From: Methanomicrobia archaeon
GTDB taxonomy: Archaea > Methanobacteriota_B > Thermococci > Methanofastidiosales > NM3
Direction of reading: 5' to 3'
Assembly: GCA_030603445.1 (NCBI GenBank)
Contig: JAUVXU010000015.1
Location: 1-38,824 of the forward strand
DNA length: 38,824 bases
The notes under the pieces are model-generated. The model did no database searches, was not told where the DNA came from, and worked only from the letters and a program-made list of their open reading frames with translations. The first letter of the stretch is position 1; every line of letters starts with the position of its first letter. Below, piece after piece: positions 8,852 through 16,675 of this stretch. Both the position numbers and the translations under genes were made by a program.

Positions 8852-9232
8852 CTACATCCCATAGGGGAATGCCTCTTCCAGCTTGACGAGTACTGCATAG
8901 TTTGCAGGAGGTAGTTGAGGCATCTTCTCTTTTAAAGCTGCTGATATCTTCTCAAAAATCGGACCGGAGTTCATAAGTGTTGCTTTTCCTTTTAGCTGGC
9001 AACCGCGCCTTGTGTCCTTGTCAAGTACGTAAAGTGCAATATTTGGGTTTTCCTTGAGATTGTCAACAGTATGGGGCGATGCTATCTCTGCAAAAACGAT
9101 GGTATCATCATCAATGATAGAGACACTTCCCTTCGGAGACACATTTGGCACCCCATCCTTTGAGCTTGTTGCAGCGTATACAAGGTGCTCTTTATTTATT
9201 AATTCCTTTATAGACTCATTCATCACAGACAT
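8852..9232 (-). CDS. Pyridoxamine 5'-phosphate oxidase-like flavin- or F420-binding protein
   Basis: About 126 residues. The split-barrel pattern of the PNPOx-like superfamily is seen: LVYAATSSKDGVPNVSPKGSV near the start, then DTIVFAE, VDNLKENPNIALYV and GCQLKGKATL. Members bind FMN, heme or F420, and many of this short type are uncharacterised. Two starts are possible; GGTG lies at better distance for the second ATG (9232) than for the first (9238). The substrate cannot be assigned. The gene is read toward the aminopeptidase gene and stands alone. Confidence 0.75.
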   Translation of the reverse strand: MSVMNESIKELINKEHLVYAATSSKDGVPNVSPKGSVSIIDDDTIVFAEIASPHTVDNLKENPNIALYVLDKDTRRGCQLKGKATLMNSGPIFEKISAALKEKMPQLPPANYAVLVKLEEAFPYGM

Positions 9233-9311
9233 TTTCATGCACCGCTATATCATTGTGATATTATGTTTAAGTATATTGTGATATCAGCTTTATAGAAGAG
9301 ATTATACTTAT

Positions 9312-9809
9312 CTACCACATATATTTTTCCTTGGCCCATATCAAAGAAAGTTCTGCCTTAGATTTTTGTGATGCCTCGCCTCTCGGATAGCCTAATGTTA
9401 AGAGCGCAACCACTTTCTTGTCATCTGGAACGCCGAGTAGCTGTTTTATCTTCTCCCCTTCAAAGGCGCCTATCCAACATGTTCCAAGCCCAAGTTCCAC
9501 AGCCTCTAAAACTATGTGTTCAAATGCTATTGCCAAATCTATATCTGCCCACTTTGTAACAGCAGGGTCCACCACGCCCACAATAACAACGGCAGCCTCG
9601 GCTACGCAACTCTGATTGTTGCATGCATTAACAAATGCAGGATCTTTACCCGGATTCTCAATTACAATATACTTTCTGTGATGCAGATTTCTTGCAGATG
9701 GCGCTAGTCGTGCCGCTTCTAGCAATTGTTCCAGCACGTCAGGGGGCACGGGATCTTTAGTATAACTTCTAACACTGCACCTTTTTCGTATTGTTTCCAT
9801 AACTTCCAT
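9312..9809 (-). CDS. Nitroreductase-family FMN oxidoreductase
   Basis: 165 residues, a short member of the family. The N-terminal METIRKRCSVRSYTKDPVP and EAARLAPSARNLHH segments supply the phosphate- and flavin-binding Arg and Ser residues, and LGLGTCWIGAF near residue 115 is the second FMN-binding signature. These dimeric enzymes reduce nitro compounds, quinones or other acceptors with NAD(P)H, or are used for special reductions. AGGTAA precedes the ATG at good spacing. The physiological substrate is unknown. It is a monocistronic gene between the PNPOx-like and Hjc-like genes. Confidence 0.85.
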   Translation of the reverse strand: MEVMETIRKRCSVRSYTKDPVPPDVLEQLLEAARLAPSARNLHHRKYIVIENPGKDPAFVNACNNQSCVAEAAVVIVGVVDPAVTKWADIDLAIAFEHIVLEAVELGLGTCWIGAFEGEKIKQLLGVPDDKKVVALLTLGYPRGEASQKSKAELSLIWAKEKYMW

Positions 9810-10024
9810 AAGATTACCTACAAAATATTGAATCTATGGTGTTTTATGTTTATTCCTTCCCATAAAGACACGCCCATAAATACCATAAAACAATATATGT
9901 TTGTCTTATTTATAAAAAAAGGTAAGTACAATATAAAATTACGGGAAAAGTAAACAAACACATTATATATGAATATGGTAACAGTGAGAATATAGTCTTA
10001 TGCGAACGCCACAGGAGAGATAAA

Positions 10025-10384
10025 ATGACATCAAAGCAAAAACAGAAGGGATACCGCTATGAAAAGAAAACTGAAGAATACCTAAACGCTATCAAGGGAG
10101 TAAATGCCAAGCGTTCGCTCGCATCAGGGGCATATGGAAAGTACATCGAGGAGCTAGACGGTGACGTAAGGGCGAAAATACACTCTTCTGTATACAAAGT
10201 AGAATCAAAGGCACGTAGCAAAGACTTTCCTAAATGGATGGAACAAGCCTTCACGCAAGGGGATATAGTCTTTTTTTGGAAACCTCGTTGCAATCCTGTT
10301 GTGGCAATGCCATACGAAATGTTCAAAAAGCTTATTGAAGGAAAATTTAAAGCAGAAGAAACTTGCGAAAAAGAGACTATTTAA
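10025..10384 (+). CDS. Hjc-like PD-(D/E)xK nuclease, possible Holliday junction resolvase
   Basis: 119 residues, close to the size of archaeal Hjc. The N-terminal KGYRYEKKTEEYLNAI gives the conserved Glu, SLASGAYG and ELDGDV supply the Gly/Asp region, and KVESKAR supplies the E-x-K of the PD-(D/E)xK active site. Hjc cuts four-way DNA junctions as a dimer. The fit to the motif pattern is good, but the sequence is divergent and another nuclease of the superfamily is possible. GGAGAGAT before the ATG is a good ribosome binding site. It is convergent with the tRNA-Glu gene. Confidence 0.65.
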   Translation: MTSKQKQKGYRYEKKTEEYLNAIKGVNAKRSLASGAYGKYIEELDGDVRAKIHSSVYKVESKARSKDFPKWMEQAFTQGDIVFFWKPRCNPVVAMPYEMFKKLIEGKFKAEETCEKETI

Positions 10385-10439
10385 TTATAAATCAAAGCGC
10401 CAATATTTTATCTACCACCATAGATGCTTGAAGAATACG

Positions 10440-10517
10440 TGGTGCTCCGACCGGGATTCGAACCCGGGTCTCAGCCTCGAGAGGGCTGGATGATTGGCCG
10501 GACTACACTATCGGAGC
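10440..10517 (-). tRNA. tRNA-Glu (anticodon CUC), CCA encoded
   Basis: The minus strand folds into a full cloverleaf. The acceptor stem is GCTCCGA paired with TCGGAGC, the anticodon stem CAGCC/GGCTG closes the 7-base loop CTCTCGA (anticodon CTC), the variable loop is 4 bases, and the T arm is CCGGG-TTCGAAT-CCCGG. The discriminator A is followed directly by CCA at 10440-10442, so the 3' CCA is encoded. No intron is seen. Confidence 0.95.
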
Positions 10518-10551
10518 ACATATTAATATTAGAGCGATTATGTAAAAATGT

Positions 10552-11931
10552 TTATAAAGTTTTCGTTTCCTTAATCTGATTTTTTAATCGTGTTAAATCA
10601 CACTTAAACCATATATATCCAACTGCTGCGGATATCACGTCCCCCAATACTATTGCCCACCATACAGAAGCTACTCCATAGTTTCGTACCTGTGTCAGGT
10701 ACAGCGCCAGTGGAACAGAAACAAGACCGGACCGCAAGATAGCAAGGAGAAATGCAGGATATCCTTTTCCTATGCCCTGAAAACCTGCAGCAGACAACAA
10801 AGACAATGGCAACACGATGTAAAACGGAGACAAAATACGTAGATATTCCCTCCCAATAGATAGCACCCCTGCCTCATCCGTGAAGATACGCAACAATGGC
10901 AGGGGAAATAAAAAGAACACAATCGTGCAAATGCACATAAATATCACTAGAACTTTTAGTGAATACTGCATTATAACATCTATCTTGTCCATCTGTTTTG
11001 AGCCTTTAAAAAAACCAACAGCAGACACAAAGGCCCCTGAAAGTCCTATCATTGGGAGAAAAACTATGGACTCCACCCTAAAACCAAGGCCAAAAGCAGC
11101 CAGGGCGTCTCGGCCATATGGGGCCAATATATCGTTAAGAAAGAACAACGATAACGACATTGCAATCTGTGCCATAGATGCAGGGAATCCGACATCGACA
11201 ATCTTCCTTAATATATGAAAGTTGAATGAGAAGTGGCGCAGATTAAATTGTACAAAGCTTTTATTTTTTATCAAAAGCGTGTAACAAATCAGCAGCGTAA
11301 CTATGGAACGGGATAGCACTGTAGCTAACGCAGCACCAGAAACGCCCCATCCAAATGTAAAAATAAAAATCGGATCAAGGATTATATTTAATATGGCCGC
11401 AAAACCCATAAATATCATCGGGCGTTTTGTATCCCCCTCCCCCCTTAATATCGAGTTCGAGATGATGTTGAGGAAGATAAATATGGAACCTGTCATTATT
11501 ATTCCAAGATAGTCTAATGCAAGAACTGAAACTTCCTGTGGCGCCCCAATAGCCCCAATAATGCTCTTAATGGATAATAATCCAACACATGTTGTGAACA
11601 CGCCGCTAACAACTGCCAACAAGAGGGCATGTTCAGCCGCATTGTCTGCATCAACGAACTTTTTTGCCCCTATGGAGCGGGAGATAAGGGACTGTGCACC
11701 AATCCCGAATCCTCCGCCAAGGGCGATTATAAACATTTGAAAAGGAAATGCAAGACTCAGGCCAGCTATTGCACTTGCCCCAAGCCGCCCGACAAAAATC
11801 GTGTCAACTATATTAAATGCAGTATGCAAAATAAATGCGAGTATCATTGGGATTGCCATTCTCGACAATCCTTTGGTGGGGTGTTTGTTAAGCAGGGCAA
11901 AATGTGTATTTGTTACTTTGCGTTCTTCCAT
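10552..11931 (-). CDS. MATE-family multidrug/sodium antiporter
   Basis: 459 residues from the chosen ATG, standard for a 12-helix MATE exporter. The frame stays open 42 codons further up, but that extension overlaps the Pus10 gene and is not hydrophobic in the family pattern; GGTG before the ATG at 11931 supports the shorter form. Family features are MAIPMILAFILHTAFNIVDTIFVGRLG at the first helix, GFGIGAQSLISRSIGAKK in the second region, and the repeat of the same pattern in the second half. Such proteins expel cationic drugs or flavins in exchange for Na+ or H+. The substrate is not predictable. The gene is divergent from pus10. Confidence 0.85.
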   Translation of the reverse strand: MEERKVTNTHFALLNKHPTKGLSRMAIPMILAFILHTAFNIVDTIFVGRLGASAIAGLSLAFPFQMFIIALGGGFGIGAQSLISRSIGAKKFVDADNAAEHALLLAVVSGVFTTCVGLLSIKSIIGAIGAPQEVSVLALDYLGIIMTGSIFIFLNIISNSILRGEGDTKRPMIFMGFAAILNIILDPIFIFTFGWGVSGAALATVLSRSIVTLLICYTLLIKNKSFVQFNLRHFSFNFHILRKIVDVGFPASMAQIAMSLSLFFLNDILAPYGRDALAAFGLGFRVESIVFLPMIGLSGAFVSAVGFFKGSKQMDKIDVIMQYSLKVLVIFMCICTIVFFLFPLPLLRIFTDEAGVLSIGREYLRILSPFYIVLPLSLLSAAGFQGIGKGYPAFLLAILRSGLVSVPLALYLTQVRNYGVASVWWAIVLGDVISAAVGYIWFKCDLTRLKNQIKETKTL

Positions 11932-12036
11932 TCTTACACCACACCATGTGTGATGGCGTAACAGTGGTTTAAAAGAGTTTGTGCCAAAGGGGAAAAGGAG
12001 AAAAATCTTTAAAAAGAAGCCTATGCATCCCTTTCT

Positions 12037-13125
12037 ATGGACAAAGAGACACCCCATCTTTGCGCAGAATGCGCAAGCAGATTAGGTCTTACACAATATG
12101 AAAGCAAAGAATGTGATCTTTGTGGCGGTATTTTGCAATTAACTACGCTTCTAGACAGTGTATCTCCTATATTTGAGTACTCCACATTCAGTGTTGGTGT
12201 GGTACTGCCCAAAGAGATACTACAAAAAGAAGCAGAGCTTGTTTCTATGTATAAATTACGCAGTGTAAGGGGGATAAAGACCGAACTAAACAAAAAAACA
12301 AGGGAATACTTAAAAAAACGTTTAGGCAAAGAAGCAGACATAGAGGATCCCGACGCCATATTCGAAATAAACTATGTAAAACAACGTGTGTTCTACAGGA
12401 TAAAATCTCTGACAATTAGCGGAAGGTATAACAAATATGATCGGGGCCTGCCCCAGACTAAATGGTATTGCAAGAGCTGCAGAGGAAGAGGTTGCAAGAA
12501 ATGTAATTTTCTTGGAAAAATGTACCCAACTTCTGTGGAGGAAATAATTGCTGCCCCATTGTTGGAGGCAACCCATGGAAAGATGACGCGATTCCATGGT
12601 GCTGGCAGAGAAGATATAGACGTGCAAATGCTAGGGGATGGGCGACCTTTCGTAATTGAAATACTAAATCCAAAAGTACGTACATTAGACCTTGAAGTTA
12701 TGCAATCAAAGATAAACGAGGACAAGAGAATTCATGTCACATGTTTATCAGCATGCACAAAGCCTTTGATTGAAAAGTTAAAAAATACGAAATATAAGAA
12801 AACTTACATCGCTTACCTAGACAAAAAACTAACATTAGAAGAGATTTCTAAAATTGAAAAAGAATTAACTACTGAAATAGAACAAAGAACGCCTATTAGG
12901 GTTTCTCATCGAAGAAGCGATAAAATAAGAAAGAGAAAAGTTTATAAAGTAATAGGAAAAAATAATAAAACTACAGAACTTGAAGTATACTGCGATGGCG
13001 GCCTTTATATAAAAGAACTCATATCAGGAGATAAAGACCGTACAATACCAAGCGTATCTAGTATCCTTGAAAAGCAGATGCTCTGTAAAGAATTAGATGT
13101 AATCAAGATCCACTGTGATATCTAA
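12037..13125 (+). CDS. pus10: tRNA pseudouridine synthase Pus10
   Basis: 362 residues, somewhat shorter than the roughly 390-430 usual for archaeal Pus10. It makes pseudouridine 54 and 55 in the T loop of tRNA. The N-terminus has a four-cysteine zinc site (C9/C12 and C27/C30 region, CAECAS and CDLCGG). The catalytic part has GRYNKYDRGLPQTKW, a CKSCRGRGCKKC zinc-like insert, SVEEIIAAPLLEATHG, and the catalytic Asp in GREDIDVQMLG. It heads a cluster with L21e, RpoF, DUF655 and KsgA, an arrangement common in Euryarchaeota. The short THUMP-containing N-terminal part accounts for the reduced length. Confidence 0.92.
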   Translation: MDKETPHLCAECASRLGLTQYESKECDLCGGILQLTTLLDSVSPIFEYSTFSVGVVLPKEILQKEAELVSMYKLRSVRGIKTELNKKTREYLKKRLGKEADIEDPDAIFEINYVKQRVFYRIKSLTISGRYNKYDRGLPQTKWYCKSCRGRGCKKCNFLGKMYPTSVEEIIAAPLLEATHGKMTRFHGAGREDIDVQMLGDGRPFVIEILNPKVRTLDLEVMQSKINEDKRIHVTCLSACTKPLIEKLKNTKYKKTYIAYLDKKLTLEEISKIEKELTTEIEQRTPIRVSHRRSDKIRKRKVYKVIGKNNKTTELEVYCDGGLYIKELISGDKDRTIPSVSSILEKQMLCKELDVIKIHCDI

Positions 13126-13144
13126 AGATTCCAGGAGATATTTT

Positions 13145-13441
13145 ATGACACTTAGATCCAAAGGATTTAGAAGCAATACTAGAACAAAACTCTCAAAAAA
13201 AAGGAGAGATAGGGGTCTATTCCCCATAACGAGATCCCTCGTTACCTTTGAAATTGGTCAAAAGGTCCACGTAGTATTGGAACCATCAGTCCACAAAGGT
13301 ATGCCACACCCGAGATTCCATGGAAAAACTGGAGTAGTCGTGGAGAGGAGAGGAAGAAGCTACTTATTAGAAGTGCGAGAAGGTGACGCCAAGAAGATAA
13401 TCATATCTAGGCCCGAACATCTCAAAGCACAACTGCAGTGA
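13145..13441 (+). CDS. rpl21e: Large-subunit ribosomal protein L21e
   Basis: 98 residues from the ATG at 13145, matching the family length; the frame extends ten codons up into pus10, but GGAGA lies correctly before this ATG. Diagnostic segments are SKGFRSNTRTKLSKK at the N-terminus, VHKGMPHPRFHGKTG in the middle and RGRSYLLEV after it. It is part of the 50S subunit and is highly basic, as expected. It is followed by rpoF after 4 bases, so the two are certainly co-transcribed. Confidence 0.96.
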   Translation: MTLRSKGFRSNTRTKLSKKRRDRGLFPITRSLVTFEIGQKVHVVLEPSVHKGMPHPRFHGKTGVVVERRGRSYLLEVREGDAKKIIISRPEHLKAQLQ

Positions 13442-13445
13442 TGGT

Positions 13446-13784
13446 ATGATTGGAAAAAAGATAATCGACGATAAATATATAACTCAATCTCACGCAAAAG
13501 AGATATTGGGGAAAAGAGAAGAAGTTGGTGAGCTTCTCTATGAACAAAAAACAGCGCTAAATACGATGCAAAAGTTCACAAAGATAAGCTCTGAGCAAGC
13601 AGAAGAGATGATGACAAGACTTGCAGAAGAGGTTCCCCGGATAAAAGTAGAAAATATAATTAAAATCATAGATTTGATGGCACAGGACAAAGAGGACTTA
13701 AACGTCATTTTCTCAAAAGAAAGAATTATACTCACCGAAGATGAAATTACAAAGATAGTAGATATAGTTGCCAACTACCGTTAA
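13446..13784 (+). CDS. rpoF: DNA-directed RNA polymerase subunit F (Rpb4-like)
   Basis: 112 residues, the normal length. With subunit E it forms the stalk of archaeal RNA polymerase. Family features are the N-terminal THAKEILGKR-type helix (SHAKEILGKREEVGELLYEQ), the central helix ISSEQAEEMMTRLAEEVPRI, and the C-terminal HRDC-like part ending LTEDEITKIVDIVANYR. It sits in the conserved position between L21e and DUF655. The spacing to both neighbours is 3-4 bases. Confidence 0.93.
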   Translation: MIGKKIIDDKYITQSHAKEILGKREEVGELLYEQKTALNTMQKFTKISSEQAEEMMTRLAEEVPRIKVENIIKIIDLMAQDKEDLNVIFSKERIILTEDEITKIVDIVANYR

Positions 13785-13787
13785 TTA

Positions 13788-14375
13788 TTGAATCGGATGA
13801 GGTGGGAAATTATAAATCAGAAAATATTTGAAAGTGAGGCTATCGTCATTGATTACCTTCCTAATGGACATTATGGCGATGACACACCTTCATATAAAAG
13901 ATCTCCAATCGCCCAGATAGTAGGTGTTAACTTCTTCTCTCTTTTGGAAGTAGTGCCAAAAGAAGAGCTTGCCCCACATGACGTGGTCTTTGTAGGCAAG
14001 GGGGATAGAGATAAAGTGTCCCATGTTAAGCGCAGGATAATGTTTGATGAGCTTACCTCTTTTGGAAAAACAGAAATTGAGAGCATCCTTGAAGAAATAG
14101 TTACCTCAAAAGAAGACAAATTTGTAAATTTCTTCAATACTACTAACCCGATATCAATACGCTCGCATAAGCTTGAACTCCTGCCCGGTGTAGGAAAAAA
14201 ACTAATGAAAGAGATCCTTAAAGAGAGGGACAGGGAACCATTCAAAAGCTTTAAAGACATTCAAGAACGCATATCCTCAATGCCTGATCCAGCCCACATG
14301 ATTATAAAACGCATAATTTCAGAGCTAAATAACGAAGACAGATACAAAGTATTTGTCAATCCAATGGCGAGATAA
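13788..14375 (+). CDS. DUF655 protein (OB-like plus helix-hairpin-helix)
   Basis: 195 residues. The first 80 residues form a small beta-rich domain with EAIVIDYLPNGHYGDD and the segment PHDVVFVGKGDRDKV. The middle holds a helix-hairpin-helix, LELLPGVGKKLMKEIL, followed by a second helical unit FKSFKDIQERI. DUF655 proteins are found almost only in Archaea, always near rpoF and ksgA, and probably bind RNA or DNA; a ribosome-linked role is inferred from the neighbours only. The first in-frame start is TTG at 13788, three bases after rpoF; ATG at 13797 is an alternative. Confidence 0.9.
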   Translation: MNRMRWEIINQKIFESEAIVIDYLPNGHYGDDTPSYKRSPIAQIVGVNFFSLLEVVPKEELAPHDVVFVGKGDRDKVSHVKRRIMFDELTSFGKTEIESILEEIVTSKEDKFVNFFNTTNPISIRSHKLELLPGVGKKLMKEILKERDREPFKSFKDIQERISSMPDPAHMIIKRIISELNNEDRYKVFVNPMAR

Positions 14376-14405
14376 ATTTATAATCTTTCCTTTACTTCTT
14401 TTTAT

Positions 14406-15203
14406 ATGTTCAACGACCCGCGGCGCATACTAAAAAAGTACGGTCTTGTGTCCAAGAAATATTTGTCCCAGAATTTTTTAATTTCACCAAAAGTAGTGAA
14501 TAAAATGGCATCTTTTGCACACGGCACGGTGCTTGAGATAGGCCCAGGTTGTGGAACCCTAACTGATGAACTGTCTAAGTTGGCAGATAATGTGATTGCT
14601 ATTGAGAAAGACCCTAAACTAGCGCATATACTCGAAGAGGAGTATGCATGGGACAATGTTGAAATAATAAATGCAGATGTGCTTGAGACTACGCTTCCAA
14701 ACTTTGATGTATGCATATCATCGGTCCCTTACTCAATATCCTCTCCGCTTATATTCAAGCTGCTAGAATGCAAATTCGAATATCTCGTTCTCCTTCTTCA
14801 AAAGGAATTCGCACAAAAACTCACAACAATAAACAAACCCTCACGACTTACCATAATGGCAAACAGCTATACAGACACCAAAGAAGTGCTACACGTGCCC
14901 AGGACAAAGTTTTTTCCATCTCCTAAGGTAGACTCGACAGTTGTGCAGATGCTGCCAAACAAGAAGATTGTAATAGATGAATCATACAAATCCACAGTCC
15001 TCTCGCTCTTCACCCATAAAAGAAAGACCGTAAGAAACGCACTTATCGACGGAAGGGAAATATTTAACAAAGACAAGAAGGAAATAAAAGAAATTGTGGC
15101 CACTGTTCCATATGCAGATACAAGAGTAATGGATATAGATGTTTATAAAGCCAAGGAGATATCCTCCTTTATCTCAAATATTATAAACGACAAAGATGGG
15201 TGA
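14406..15203 (+). CDS. ksgA: 16S rRNA (adenine-N6)-dimethyltransferase RsmA/KsgA
   Basis: 265 residues, typical length. It dimethylates two adjacent adenines at the 3' end of 16S rRNA during small-subunit maturation. SAM-binding motif I is VLEIGPGCGTLTDEL (residues 52-66), the acidic residue after strand 2 is in AIEKD (E77), and NADVLE (residues 89-94) holds the adenine-binding Asp. The catalytic motif, normally N-L-P-Y, reads S106-V-P-Y here with SISSP following, so the usual Asn is a Ser. The start at 14406 follows a TTTATA box by about 10-20 bases and may be leaderless or reinitiated. It is followed directly by the next gene of the cluster. Confidence 0.92.
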   Translation: MFNDPRRILKKYGLVSKKYLSQNFLISPKVVNKMASFAHGTVLEIGPGCGTLTDELSKLADNVIAIEKDPKLAHILEEEYAWDNVEIINADVLETTLPNFDVCISSVPYSISSPLIFKLLECKFEYLVLLLQKEFAQKLTTINKPSRLTIMANSYTDTKEVLHVPRTKFFPSPKVDSTVVQMLPNKKIVIDESYKSTVLSLFTHKRKTVRNALIDGREIFNKDKKEIKEIVATVPYADTRVMDIDVYKAKEISSFISNIINDKDG

Positions 15204-15208
15204 AAATA

Positions 15209-15766
15209 ATGGGGATAATAGAAGAAGTTAAAGAAAGGGCTAGTGCGGTGCCGGGTATTGTTTGTGTTAGGGTACTTACTGAAGAAGAAAAAATCAAGAC
15301 AAGAAAACTTGAAAAGATGGCAGAAGAAAACGGTGCTGCTGGTGGGCTTATGGACTTCGTAAACGAAGGTGTTTGGGCCGCACTTGATAAAGAGCATGTA
15401 TTGCTTATTGTGGCAGATAATGATCAGGGATTTCGCGACCCGCCTGAATCATGGACACTTATGGTGGACGAGGAAAAGAACGTGATAGGGGAATGGTTGC
15501 CCAAAAACAAGATTGATGAATTCAAAAAAAAGAAAAACGTCCAGTTCATAGGTGATGATTTTGTGTTATACACTGACAGAAAAAGAGTTGGGAGAAGCTA
15601 TTTTCTTCTTCCTGCAATGCCTTTTCCAGAACTAGAATCTGTCAAGAACATAAAAAATATAACTAGTGGCAGCGTATCCCCTCCAGCAGATATGTACCTG
15701 AAAAAACTAACAGGCATAACAGAAAATTATTGGACCATACTTGTGGGATTTGACAAAGATGATTGA
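15209..15766 (+). CDS. Conserved-looking protein of unknown function next to ksgA
   Basis: 185 residues from ATG at 15209, with GGGTGA five bases before it; a GTG at 15200 overlapping the ksgA stop is less likely. The protein is soluble and mixed alpha/beta, with no cysteine cluster, nucleotide-binding loop or membrane segment. Notable parts are GIVCVRVLTEEEK, a Gly-rich GAAGGLMDFVN, VLLIVADNDQGFRDPPESW and GDDFVLYTDRKRVGRSYFLLPAM. Its last codons overlap the DUF2098 gene, so the two are made from one message and may act together. I do not recognise the family. Confidence 0.65.
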   Translation: MGIIEEVKERASAVPGIVCVRVLTEEEKIKTRKLEKMAEENGAAGGLMDFVNEGVWAALDKEHVLLIVADNDQGFRDPPESWTLMVDEEKNVIGEWLPKNKIDEFKKKKNVQFIGDDFVLYTDRKRVGRSYFLLPAMPFPELESVKNIKNITSGSVSPPADMYLKKLTGITENYWTILVGFDKDD

Positions 15767-16025
15767 AAAAGGAAAATATGCACGTTATGTCAATACGGGA
15801 ACTGTAGGAAAAGTAGTCGAATTCCTAGAAGAGGATGGCAGGACTTACGCTTTATTGGACAGCACCGATCTTTACTATGATATTGACTACCTTGAAGAAG
15901 CAGAAGAACCTATTGTAAAGAAAACGGAAATAAAAACAGATATAGAATCAGACAGACAATCCCAAGAAGCCCTTATGGATAGTGTTGCCTCAGGTGAAAT
16001 GAGCGAAAATATTGGCGGAGGCTAA
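15759..16025 (+). CDS. DUF2098 protein, methanogen-associated
   Basis: 88 residues from the ATG at 15759, which overlaps the stop of the previous gene (ATGATTGA). The N-terminal half, KGKYARYVNTGTVGKVVEF followed by RTYALLDSTDLYYDIDYLE, matches my memory of DUF2098, a small beta-barrel-like family found mainly in methanogenic archaea. The C-terminal half is acidic and looks unstructured. The role is unknown; translational coupling to the preceding unknown protein suggests a shared function. Its presence is one of the signs that the organism is a methanogen or a relative. Confidence 0.72.
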   Translation: MIEKGKYARYVNTGTVGKVVEFLEEDGRTYALLDSTDLYYDIDYLEEAEEPIVKKTEIKTDIESDRQSQEALMDSVASGEMSENIGGG

Positions 16026-16597
16026 AACAACGAGTCTAAAGCCGCCATAGCAGCAAGCTGTGCCATACGCTTGCTCTTACCGCCCCCAATCACTAAAATA
16101 TCTCCCTCATGAAAATTAAATGCATCAAGTATTGTTGCAACATCTTTCGGATAATCCCTTTCAATATCTAAAAATCCTGGTGGCATATGCAACTTACCAT
16201 CCTTATAAATAAGGATCGTTGCTCCATCACCCCCTATCTTTATCGCTTCGTCACGCTGAACAAGACCGTTTGTGACCTTCTTTGATGCGCCTCTTGCAAT
16301 TATGCAAAAACCATATGGCCCAATGCAAAGATAATCTATATCTAGAAATGATGCAAAGACAAAATAAGGTTGCTTAGAAAGAAATACCTTTCCTTTCTGT
16401 GTGATTACCTGCCCATTTGATGTGGATTCGATGTACTCGCTAGCAATCATTTTCTTGAGGATTGTACGAACAGAGCACTCTGTAAGTTCCACTTCACTCT
16501 TTAGTAAATGCCGCCCGATTGGGCCTTTTGTGGAGATTAATTCCAACACACGATATAAATCATAAATGTGATAGTTAGGTTGAGGACCAACACCCAT
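16022..16597 (-). CDS. Winged-helix protein with C-terminal nucleotide/ligand-type domain (DUF4443-like)
   Basis: 191 residues from the ATG at 16597; the frame is open 22 codons further up. A TATA-like element (TTATTTATCATATAC) about 28 bases before 16597 fits a leaderless start there. Residues about 10-75 form a winged helix: YRVLELISTKGPIGRH, then SEVELTECSVRTILKKM, then EYIESTSNGQVITQKG. The C-terminal domain contains GPYGFCIIARG, GGDGATILIYKDGKLHMP and GDILVIGGGKSKRMAQLAA. I recall archaeal DUF4443 proteins as similar, but this is not certain. It is probably a transcription regulator with a small-molecule sensor. It is convergent with the DUF2098 gene. Confidence 0.6.
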   Translation of the reverse strand: MGVGPQPNYHIYDLYRVLELISTKGPIGRHLLKSEVELTECSVRTILKKMIASEYIESTSNGQVITQKGKVFLSKQPYFVFASFLDIDYLCIGPYGFCIIARGASKKVTNGLVQRDEAIKIGGDGATILIYKDGKLHMPPGFLDIERDYPKDVATILDAFNFHEGDILVIGGGKSKRMAQLAAMAALDSLF

Positions 16598-16675
16598 GCA
16601 AGTTTTCTTGTTTGTATATGATAAATAATTTATGGTAAACATGTCTTCATATGTGCAAAGCATCTGTATATTGTG

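Noticed and set aside
11629-11961. 110-codon open frame opposite the MATE gene
   Set aside because: Antisense shadow of a clear membrane protein gene; no promoter or family resemblance.
11932-12057. 42-codon N-terminal extension of the MATE protein
   Set aside because: It overlaps the start of pus10 on the other strand and the family fit and ribosome binding site point to ATG 11931.
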